A model generated the notes under the pieces. The model had not been told where the DNA came from, did not search any database, and saw nothing but the letters and a program-made list of their open reading frames with translations. The translations under genes were made by a program, and so were the position numbers. Positions 50,961-61,500 of a DNA stretch of 64,000 nt are shown one piece after another. Each line of letters begins with the position of its first letter. The first letter of the stretch is position 1. The stretch is from positions 118,487-182,486 of the forward strand of contig QLIY01000252.1 of NCBI GenBank assembly GCA_003260075.1, in the 5' to 3' direction. Source of the DNA: Phallusia mammillata (Eukaryota > Chordata > Ascidiacea > Phlebobranchia > Ascidiidae).

Positions 50961-51254
50961 TCCAACCTTTCGCGTCAATTTTAGCAACCATTTGAGCGTT
51001 TTTGCGTAAATTGATGCGGGTAATTTTTTTGAAAATCATTATCCTCGGTGGGACAAACAACCCAATGCCCATGATCCTATAGTCATCCCTACAGGAGATC
51101 TCCAGATATGATTACCCGTAAATTTGCGAGCACAGTTGATATTGCTCTTTAGGTGTAACGCATGATTAAAACCATCAATCTACTATTCGCTTAGGCCTAG
51201 TTCTAAAACGATTAAGATCCACACTAGCATTATGGGTAAAAGCTATAATTTGCC

Positions 51255-51420
51255 AAGTGATTAGCGCAACCGCCTTGTGTTCGCAATGTTTTTGAGTTCT
51301 AATCCTATCTCGACCATTTATGTTTCCTAAGCAAGGAACTCGAGTGGCATTGCTCCCGTCCAGTGGACTCTAAAGTGTTAAACCAAATTGTATTAATTAT
51401 ACCACACAAGGTCTCTGGTT
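51255..51420 (+). repeat. tRNA-derived SINE-like sequence, family B
   Basis: A-box-like TTAGCGCAACCG and B-box-like GAGTTCTAATCC about 30 bases later are followed by a CCACACAAGG tail that recalls the copy near 2.9 kb. It ends close to the 3' end of the TYRP gene. Confidence 0.45.
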
Positions 51421-51499
51421 TGCTCTTAGAAACGATAATATTCAGACATAAATATTGTATTACATATCACAAAGCACAAGATCAAAAAACACAAATGAT

Positions 51500-54400
51500 T
51501 TAGGAAGTGTACATAATTCCAGGGTTGTTGTCGTCTGAGATCAAACTCTGGTAAAGGTCTTCTTCTTTTTGCCGTCTTTTGTATCTCCGAGCTGCAGCGA
51601 CAGACAAAGCAACTAACACATTCAGCACAATGAAAGCCAGAACTCCGACAGATGCCCAAATGAATGATTCGGTTGTTGCCAATGTCTCAGAGGGCTCCGC
51701 TGCTAAAAACAAATACAGAAACTGTTAAAAACGTGCTCTTAAATTTGATCATTTTAAAATGAGGTACGTCAAGAATAAGTAAACATAGTCAGAAAAACTG
51801 CTCTATCTATCGGTTCTATGGCGCATTTTGAATGTGGTAATAAGCGTGGAGCTTTGTAATTGTAAATTAACTGTAATAGTACAATTAGTCAAAACGAAGG
51901 TAATTGTTTTTGACACCATTTAAAATGTGAGATATAATAAGGCTTTTACTTTATACAAGTCGGAAAGAGTGTGTCCTGTTTATGTCGAAGATTTGACGGG
52001 GAAAAATTATCTTCCGTTAGATAGCGCAAGTGGGTCAAAATGGTCTCAGATCAGGAAGCGAGCTTGTTACCTACGCCGCTCGTTTAAAAACGAAGATTAT
52101 TAGGTTTAAGTCTGGAAGCATTTAGGAGTTACCCTAAGCACTCAGGTACGATGCAAGTTTGCTTTATGCCGCAATTGGCAATGTTTAAACGCAGCGATAA
52201 GGTAACGACCCAAATGTGTCATTAAGTTACCTGCAAACTGCACTGAATAACTGTATCCCAATTGTTCGCTGGACACAAACATGCCACGGTTCTTCACTGG
52301 TGGAAAAAATGGAACCATGTTGAAGTTAAGGTTGTGTCCAATTGGTGCATCTTCAACTGGGTAGTCTCCCTCTGTTGCGTTGTTTCTGTAGCAAAAAATG
52401 AAACATCGGTTATATAACAACATGGTTTTAAAAAGGGGTAAATGGACACTTCTGGTAAATTGGGTAAATAACAAAGTCCTTATCGTGAAGACGGCACAGG
52501 ATGGATATTGCCAAAAAACGCATTAACTTGACACATATGGTGTTTCTAGTAGAAACTTTCTACTCCCACACCAAAGACATTCAATGCTAAGCCTGAGATT
52601 AACAGTGAAAGAAAGCCCACTGCCCTTTTTAGTAGTTGCATGAAAGCAAAGAGACGGGGGTAAATGGAAAAAACGCTTCTAAAGTGCCATGTTTCATAGC
52701 AATCGGTTTAAACTATTGTTATTTCGCACATAAACATCAAATTAAAGTTACCATTGCAAATGAAAACGGGATTTAAATCCGTTTGCAAAATAATGCAACA
52801 AGAACTTTGCAACTTTGGTGCAATTTTACCTTATTAACCATTCCTCGAAAATAGCGTCGGTAAACGAATGCAACAGAACAAAAATGGGGTCATTAGCTGA
52901 CGCGTGGGTGATTCCCCCGGTTCCATTGAGAAATAAATGAGCAAGGTTATGCAGGGTTCGAACCCCGACCTCGAATTCTCCATCAACCTTCGAGTAGCCT
53001 AAAAATAAATTTGTAGTCAAAAAGTGCTTTGATCGCTGGTCTGCACGAACGCTTTAGAGCTGATCCCAGTAATTTATGTTCATGAATTTTCTAGCCTAAG
53101 CCTTGCGATATTGGGAATGCTTGGTGACCGGATGATTCGGTATTATGCCTTCAATATAGGCCTGGCGAACTATGACAAAAAGGATGAGTGTATGATGCAA
53201 TCGTAGGGTTGGCGGTTTGACATCCGTGCTAGGTAACTTTAAGTTTAGCGAAGATACATTTTACTTTATAAAACCAGCGAAGAAAATTTGCAAGTAAGAC
53301 TGGGTTGGAGACAACAGCTTACCTTCTAGAGCATTTCTGAAGCTGCTATTGGAGTCCGAATAGAATGGAAAATTGTCGTATGTTTCTACACGTACACAAC
53401 TTTCTACATCATCAGGCTGAGGGAGGACTTGAACTTCCGGACGTTCTACATTGCCACCGGGATTGCGACGGACTGGTCCTGGAAAATTAAAATACTTTAT
53501 TTTTATCGTCAATGGGCAGGCAATGTCCAAAGGCCTTATGCTCACAATGAGTCTGCTTTCGAGCTGCAAGTTTACTTGGTTTTTTTCGACTTGGGGAGTT
53601 GGTGACTTTAATTTAGTTCAACCTATCAGATTCCAACTTACTCTAGGTTGGAGCATTGTCGCTCAAGTTCTTGCTCAGGACACAAGTGACCGAGACAGAA
53701 TTGAAATAGGACTAATGAAATTTGCGTTTTTAATTTTAAAAGATAAACGCAATCTTCTAAAGCTATAGGAAACTGTACTGCACACGAGAGAGCTTTGAAT
53801 TAAGTTGCCACAAATTTTGCCTTCCTCGAGATCTTTGAGCTAGCGAGTCGAAACGAGCTATTTTGGCAAACACTTATTGCGGAATTTGAACAAATCACTA
53901 TTGCAATTTGTTTTCTTTTACCTTCAAATGTTCCATTACAAAGCTTTACATTGTCATTGTACCAATCCATGCTGAGGCATACGACTTCCCAGTCGGCAAA
54001 ACGAGAGTTGTTACCGAGTAAAGTCGGGTCAGCCGGGTCCTGACTGCCGAGTAACTCATCCGTACAAATGTCGCACTCTGAGCCTATGACAGAGTTCAAA
54101 AGAATTAATTAAGAAATTATAAACAGTAGAAAATCTTTTACCTTTTCGAGGTCAAATTGTACGTTAAAATTTTTTTTAGACTTAAAAAGCAATTGAGTCA
54201 GATAAATTGACCAAACGTAACTCAATGCCAATTAAGACGGCCCCAAAGAATTTTTGACCTCTTTAAGTACCCTTTTGACCTCAAGTTACCTCCAATAGCA
54301 AAGTTCCAGTAAGGAAGAGCGAAGGTGGGGTCACCAGACAAGCGCTGGAGGTCATCTTCCAAAGCCAGAAGATGCATTCGGTGCCAGGTAAGAAAAGCCG

Positions 54401-55715
54401 GTCCTTCGTGGGAGAAGTCAATAGCTGTGTAAGTTTGTCCTGGTCCAAGGAGAGTGTCTCGTACCGAATAGTAGTGGTTCCACGTAAACAGATCGTAAAT
54501 TGTGATGTTTACAAACTGAGGATCAGTGCCGTTGGCTCCCAGTAGATTTCTGCGTAGCAAAACTTTTGTATTAATACAAAACAACTGATTTTATAGGTAA
54601 GTGACATCTTTATTTTAAAATTAAAATTGTTGGATTTTTAATACAGTACATAAGTCAAACATGAGATAAAAGCTGTTTTCAAACGTAAACACTTGCCTAA
54701 TATTGCCAAAAACCTGTGATACCTCCCAAACTTGTAAATGTTGTAAAGCTTGACCAGTTAAAAATGCATAGCCTATTAGGAAAACCATTGACTGTGCCCA
54801 CAATAGTGGCAGCATCGCAGTGCTATTTGTAACCAAATGTTGTAAGCGGGCCTAAAACTAGCGCCCGAACACCACATCAAATGCCCGGCCCAACAACGCT
54901 GTTTAAAATTATAAAGCTGTATTTTAGGGGGGGGGGTTCTATGAGTAATTGTAACCAAATATTGTAAGCGGGCCTAAAACTAGCGCCCGAACACCACATA
55001 AAATGCCCGGCCCAACAACGCTGTTTAAAATTATAAAGCTGTATTTTATACTTGAGGCCGTAAAACACCTGTAATGCTCGCTGGCAACCACATAATCGGG
55101 ATGAGGTGTTGTTTTGGAACGATCAAGCACATCAAGAAAGTTGGTTCTTTGCTCCTCGGTCATTTCCATGATATTTTGTCTAACATTTGCAGCTCGTCTT
55201 TCCTGACAATCATCGCCTTGCCACCCAGGTCGACATCTTGAGCAGTCAAAGCCGGCAAAATTGCCGTTGCAGACACAGGACCTAAAAATAAAGGATATTT
55301 TACTTTTTCCCAACATGTGTGTTTTTGTACATTGAGAATGGCCTGAAAAACATGCTGGCAACTCCAAAATATGCCAAAATTTCTTGTTTAAATTTAGAAA
55401 TTACCAAAAAAGCTCTTACCTGTTGAAAAAACGTTCAGGCCATCTTTCTCTATCATCAATTCCCAACAAGACGTACTGGTCACCGTACGGTGCGTCATCA
55501 ATAGTGATGTCATCACATTGACCTCTGCCCTCCGTTACGCCACATTGGGATCCGGTTCCGTTTATCGGCGGGCAGCATTCTTTACTTAAAACTATTTCCA
55601 AACTAGTACACGCTCTAGGAAATTGTGCCTTTACAGCACAAGGCAAGACAATCACTGACAACAGAAGACAATGTCCAACAAAGCGTAAAAACGCGTTCAT
55701 GCGTGTAGTTTCCAT
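51500..55715 (-). CDS. Tyrp1: Tyrosinase-related protein (TYRP1-like), complete, eight exons
   Basis: A type I membrane melanosomal enzyme family member. Exons: 55715-55420, 55281-55069, 54549-54290, 54083-53922, 53478-53323, 52998-52830, 52385-52231, 51702-51500. All phases agree and give 537 residues, the usual family length. A signal peptide ends near ..CAVKAQF; a Cys-rich EGF-like part ([15 protein letters not shown]) follows. Metal site A uses His195, His217 and His226; site B uses His379, His383 and His406. The residue before His406 is Leu ([15 protein letters not shown]), as in TYRP1/TYRP2; tyrosinases have His there, so this is probably not a classical tyrosinase. A membrane segment at about 483-505 precedes a basic tail with [11 protein letters not shown], resembling a dileucine-type sorting signal. 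Spacer duplicates lie in intron 2. TYRP1 versus DCT assignment is less certain than the family. Confidence 0.93.
52559..52656 (+). pseudogene. Fragment of BRCA2-like coding exon inside a TYRP intron
   Basis: About 97 bases (CTGAGATTAACAGTGAAAGA and flanks) match 49566-49662 of BRCA2-like exon 3 with scattered substitutions. It lies in TYRP intron 6, plus strand. It is followed by GGGGGTAAATGG, similar to sequence at 52436, so a misjoin is possible as well as a real gene fragment. Confidence 0.7.
53034..53200 (+). repeat. SINE family A, tail part
   Basis: GGGAATGCTTGGTGACCGG and ATAGGCCTGGCG match the family tail seen at 37.1, 50.6 and 61.3 kb. It lies in TYRP intron 5. Confidence 0.55.
54850..55050. 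repeat. Spacer-separated duplicate in TYRP intron 2
   Basis: About 100 bases before the 10-G run at 54927-54936 recur after it almost unchanged. The coding part of exon 2 (to 55069) is untouched. Confidence 0.8.
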
Positions 55716-55808
55716 GGTTTCCAATCTGTCGGCTGTCGCAATGTTCCAATAAACAAGTGTTTGTAAAGAAATGCAGATGCATATGTCATTTACAGTTGGT
55801 GCTTTGTC

Positions 55809-55815
55809 TTTTATA
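55809..55815 (-). promoter_or_regulatory. TYRP TATA box
   Basis: TATAAAA on the minus strand lies 94 bases upstream of the TYRP ATG. A start site about 30 bases downstream would give a 5' UTR of some 65 bases. Confidence 0.6.
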
Positions 55816-56189
55816 CAGTTGGATGGCCAGTCCCTTTTTTCAACGTTGAACATAATCCTATTAAATATCCGGTAACTACAGTTGGATTAGGAAGTCACCA
55901 GTTTTGGATTGATCACTTTTTCAATCATGAACAAAGGGAACGCCACGGGACTACGGATAACGAATAAATAAAGGACATGTCGCTTCCTCTGACAAAGGGA
56001 AATCTATATCCGCGTTATGTAATATTACATTTTTTACTTAGTTTGGTATGCTAAACGTGTGGTGGTTCGACTTAGGTGTTTGTCATCTTTTACAATTTAC
56101 AGATATGTAAAAATGCGTTTTTACTGACAATATGAAAAATATTTTAGTTCGTCCAAACTGACTCTTCGACAGGCCGCTGTAGCCTATTT

Positions 56190-56386
56190 AGTGCTGGATT
56201 AAGGGTCTGCTGGCCTGTAGGCACATTTTATAAGTGGCCCGAAAATCAGGGCTGCCAGCTAAAAAACTACAATTATCAGTGTTGCCAAATCATTGTCACA
56301 ATGTCTACTGATTTTAAAAGTGGCCTGGATTTTTGACTGGCCTGTATAGGCACGTGCCTACTTTGCCTAATGGTTAATCCGGCACT
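56190..56386. mobile_element. MITE-like element
   Basis: The left AGTGCTGGATTAAG and right inverted CAGTGCCGGATTAAC match. Inner arms (GGCCTGTAGGCAC and its inverse) also pair. Flanking bases do not give a clean target duplication. Confidence 0.5.
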
Positions 56387-56760
56387 GGCTTTATTATCTA
56401 ATTATTTGCATTGTTTGAATCAATAAAACCAAACGAAATTTTGGTTAATAAAACCTTAATATTTTGATGGTTTGCATGTTAAAAATAAACATCGCTATGT
56501 CGTGAAGAGTTCGCAGACGTAACTGTCACGAACATTTCTCAGAAAATGTTCTTTATTCAAATTTAGGATTTTAAGAAACACTTAGCCTATCTAGACGATT
56601 TTCAGGACTATATAAGCTTGGTTGTCAAAAGTTATAAATTCGTGATGCTTTAGCTAAAACACGTTTCAATAACAAATAGGAGAGATATGTTTTGGCGACG
56701 TATAGCTTTCGGGCTTCGAACATGGTGATAAAACACCAAGTTAAGTTCACGATGCTGTAA

Positions 56761-56955
56761 CACGTGTTCGGCTTAAAAAAATTATTAAGCGAAAAGCGTC
56801 AACATTTCTTGTGCGAAACGTTTTTCACAGGGGGGGGGGCAGTTAAAACACGTTTCAATAACAAATAGGAGAGATGTGTTTTTGCGATGTATAGCTTTCG
56901 GGCTTCGAACATGGTGATAAAACACAAAGTTAAGTTCACGATGCTGTAACACGTG
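56761..56955. promoter_or_regulatory. CACGTG E-box upstream of TYRP (two assembly copies)
   Basis: AACACGTGTT occurs at 56759-56768 and, in the duplicated block after the 10-G spacer at 56830-56839, at 56948-56957. This is really one locus site. MITF binds CACGTG in pigment gene promoters, so it is a candidate TYRP element about 1 kb upstream. Confidence 0.35.
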
Positions 56956-58584
56956 TTCGGCTTATTAAGCGAAAAGCGTCAACATTTCTTGTGCGAAACG
57001 TTTTTCACATTTCATCCACAAACTTTGGCGATGACGATCAGCGCTTAATGATTGCCAGAGCCAAAGAGAGATTATTATATAACTGTTTGTTGAAGTACAT
57101 GAGACGATAATTTGGATTGAAAACCTTCTAATGAATTCAAGGAAACTTTGTTTTTCAAAGAACAATAGCATTATATTACCATCCGATCAATGATAAACCA
57201 AATGCCTTAAAACTACAACTGTAAATAATTTTTGTGATTTATGCGTATTAACTGAAATCAGTTTAATCGTAACATGTTAAAGACATTGTCAGTCTTTCAA
57301 TGTACTGAGAGGTTTTGCTAATGAACATCTCGTCGTTTAGCAGTATGCTCGGTTGAGCTGAGTTTTTTAATAAATTCTCCGGGTGAAACAAATCGTAGCG
57401 ACACAATTGCGCTAAAATATTTGCCAAGCCGAAAATAGCTGCTCTAAGTTGAGAAATGGTAAACGCGCTGTAGCTGCACCGTTCTTTTGAAAGAAGTGAC
57501 AGTGAGTTATAGAGATGTTTTGTAAAGTTTGGTATGACATACATGCTCTTTAAGTTATTTTTTAGTGTTATCAATAAACAAATATAACATTTTCTAAATT
57601 TGGAATTTAACTACGTTTGATGTGTTTATGATTTGAAACACAAGTGCGATTATTCTGAAATGAGTTTAAATTCTGCATTGCAATTTTTCAACATTTGCAG
57701 ACTTTGCAGAAGCTACCCATACCAAGCAGTTGTTGCCTCAAAACCAGTAGCCTACTGCAAACGCCATCACGTTTTTTACATCATAGGATCTATCAGCCCC
57801 TGAGGCATGTGCAAAACGCCATGGCGAAAACGTTGCAACAACGGAACAACTTTGTGGCTAGTCATTAGTTGGTTTTGATAAATTGATTTTCCTTATTCCT
57901 AATAGACAAGCTTCCTGTCTTGTGTCAGTTTAGAGGTCGTAATTGTTGTTATGTGGTTGGTTATATGCAACAGTAAGTGGGCTAATAGCTTGGACTTAAA
58001 TTTAGCTCTGCCATAGACAAAAAGTATTTTTAAGTCGTTACTTTAATCCAGTGTTGTTTGTGATCATGTTTTAGTTTTAGGTAAGATGTTGCAAGAACGC
58101 ATATTTAATTGTACTAAACCGAGGCTTTTTAAACTAAATGTGCCATTATATCGGCGAAATCGGTTTTAATGTATATTGCATAACGAAAAACGACTGATCT
58201 ATTAAGTTGTACTGAAAGTTTCAGTTTAGTATCATTATCCGCAACTGGAATTCAGGCACGTGGGTTCAAGAGGATTTCTGTAAAAGCGCAGTTTTATATT
58301 TTGCACTTTTGGGGGGGGGGGATTATCCGCAACTGGAATCGTTTGTGTTGAGGCACGTTGGTTCAAGAGGATTTCTGTAAAAGCGCAGTTTTATATTTTG
58401 CACTTTTAATTAATTTCATTTCTAGGAACACAATTAACATGCATGTTCAAAACACATGACATGTATACACTTCTATTGCTTAAGTACAGTAGTTTGTATA
58501 GGTTGCTAAAAGAGACAACTAAAGTGGTGTGTTTATATTTACATTAAGTGATTTATAGGACAATTTTAACAAAAAGCTTGAGTA

Positions 58585-61500
58585 ATGGCTCCCAATGCTC
58601 CTAATGATATTGAAACAAGGCCTTTGATCAAATCCGCTGGCAAACCAACGTAAGTAAACACAAGATCATTTCGTGAATACTTGGAAACGGATGTTGTGCA
58701 TAAGATTTCTGCTTTATATCAGCTATAATCAATTTCAAACTGTCAAATTTCAATTTCCGATGTGACTCAGGGGGGGGGGGGCAAGATCATTTCGTGAATG
58801 CTTGGAAACGGATGTTGTGCATAAGATTTCTGCTTTATATCAACTATAATCAATTTCAAACTGTCAAATTTCAATTTCCGATGTGACTCAGGCCGTCTTA
58901 TATTTATTTTGTCAGAGTTTATACGCGTGTATGACCCAGCCTTTTTCTTTTTTGACTCGGATTAGGTCTTTTTTTACATCACAGGCTCTTAAACGCAAAA
59001 TGTATTAACGACCTAATTCACATGCTTGTTGTTTTTTAAGTGGAAATGTTTAAAGTTGAGTCATACATCATAACATTTTCAAACAAGAATCAAAAAATAA
59101 TATTACAAACCAACGGCATTTGATTTAGCGGTTAAAAAGAAAGAAACTAAACCGGTTTTATTGTTACAGAGTAGAACAAGGCAGCGTTGCTCTCTATCTA
59201 TCAGTTACTATTGTCCTGCTTGGAGCTATATCTGTTGGAACCATGCTTGGGCTTACATCACCTATGATCCCTGGAATACAAGCGATGGGTTCTGGAAACC
59301 CGTTATATCTGAATACAATGCAGGCCTCGTGGTTTGGGGTAAGTTTACTGGACTTCTATAATTCAAAGCTTTGCAACCAGAAATAAATTTACTATCAAAT
59401 GGTGAATGTAGGCAAACTTTTCCATTTAGGTATGCGAAAAATTAGGCGAAAGTTTATCCTTGAAATGTACCAACAAGAAACTCAGTCATAGCTATTGTTT
59501 TGTAACGGAGACTGCGGGGGGGGGGTGTTTCCATTTAGGTATGCGAAAAATTAGGGGAAAGTTTCTCCTTGAAATGTAGGCTACCAACAAGAAACTCAGT
59601 CATAGCTATTGTTTTGTAACGGAGACTGCTATTGTTTATTTATACACACACATATACAGTACTGGATATATAAATATCACTTGAAGTTTGTCTTTTATTC
59701 AAGACTGTGAAACACTATTTTGTACGCTTGAGTGGTTGGATTTAAAACTTAGCGTAAAAATAATGTAGAAAGGGTATTGTTTGTCAAACTTGTTTGCGAA
59801 AATTGAATACGAACGCCTGCTTGCGTGACCGGATTCGAAACTGACGTAAACAAAGCTGACAAAGCAAACCGGAAAGACAGAAGTATATTTGTCAAATAAT
59901 ATGGCAGCTATATATCTGGCCCATATAGCTGTTTAAATTAAATTGTAAAACTTTATAAACTAAACAAAAATAAGTGGATTTAACCAATAAAAAAACAACA
60001 GTTTTAGGTAAGATTTTTTGAAAATCCTTTTTCGTTGTTAGCTAAACATTTCGATTTTACTTTATTTGTGTGCACTAAATTACTCATATGAGTAGGTTTT
60101 GGCGTAATTTAGGCATGTTGAAAATCATGTCACAAAATAACTTTACATATTTGTAGTCAATGTGAAAAGCTTGTCATATAATTGTATATTGCAAATTATG
60201 TTATGATATACGAGTCGTGTGTATCGCACGATGTTGTGTTAAAATCTCCGAATACAGAAGCTATACCCTACTTGCCCTTAACTGTCAGAGGTTGCACAAC
60301 ACTAGATATGACAAACGACCATTTGTCGTTACAATTTATGCCTTGTTTACAAATACACGACATAGCTGGGCACGGAAGGTATTGAAATGACCTATGTGAT
60401 GTCATTTCCGGCGATGTATGCGTATAAACCTAAAATCGAAATTTGTGTTGCTTTTTTCTTGGTTTTAAACTTTGCAGAGTACAAGTATGAAAATATAGTA
60501 CTGTTGCCTACCTGTAAAAAAGCAAACAGTTAAATTACATTTGTTATGCTCAAATGGATTTGACTCGAGCTCTACACAAGAATTTATACACGATGACTCA
60601 AGTCAAGCTAGTATAGTATAACGCGCTGGATTTAAAACAGTGCAGTACTCATTGATGATAACTTATAACGTCCAATTACGCAACAAGTAATAAACTACGA
60701 GTAGGTTTAGGCACCCTATGCTTGGAACGGCATTGTTAAAATCACCAGCATGCCATTAGATTGTAAAAAAAAATTTTTGGCATTTTTACCAAGCTTTTTA
60801 TGTCAGCAACGCAAACATTTTGAGCTGTGTTAATTTCATGTTCAACTTCAAACAAATTTGGAAGAGCAAATACTTTTTTACTAATTTTACGCTTTGTTGT
60901 TTAAGGCGTCAGTGACTGTGGGAGCTGTGGCCGGAGCGTACATTGCCGGGTTCATCATGCAAGCTATCGGAAGGAAGTTTACATCGATCATTTGCGGGAT
61001 ACCCTTCGCGGTTGGATTATTGGTAATCATCCATTAAACGCTCTGTTGTGGTTTTATTGCGTAACTTCCCTCTGTTGTCCAATACAGCTAATGACTTTGA
61101 AATGTAGGCCCTAGTAGTTGACATTTGAACTATGTGAGGTGAATTCCCTTGCTGTGTATCTTAAAACTATCATTGTTAAGCCAAAACTAAATTGCAAACA
61201 ACTCCTGTTACTGATCGATGGTCAACCTGGCGATCAGCCAGTATCAAGCTGACATGTGCAGCATACGAGGCAGGCAACGGTGCTTCCCGGAAAAGCTCTA
61301 TAGTAGGCTGTATTCTTTAGCCTGTGTCTTGCCTTTTGGGAATGCTTGGTGACGGGCTGGTTAGAGATTACGCCTTTAATATAGGCCTGGTGTATATTGC
61401 TTTACTTTTGAGTGTGCCGTGATCGCTGGTCTGTATGAAAGCTTCAGGGCTGATCCCAGTTATGAATGTATGCATGTTTATTTCATCCCCTCTTGCATTC

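Larger units (their letters stand above)
55716..58584. other. Divergent intergenic region between TYRP and the sugar transporter
   Basis: No convincing exon. It contains the TYRP TATA box, a MITE-like element at 56190-56386, duplicated blocks around spacers at 56830 and 58311, and CACGTG E-boxes. ORFs at 56965-57574 (-) show no domain. Confidence 0.5.

Noticed and set aside
52941..52970. tRNA B-box-like GGGTTCGAACCCC
   Set aside because: It lies within TYRP exon 6, encoding the region around [10 protein letters not shown], and has no tRNA fold around it.
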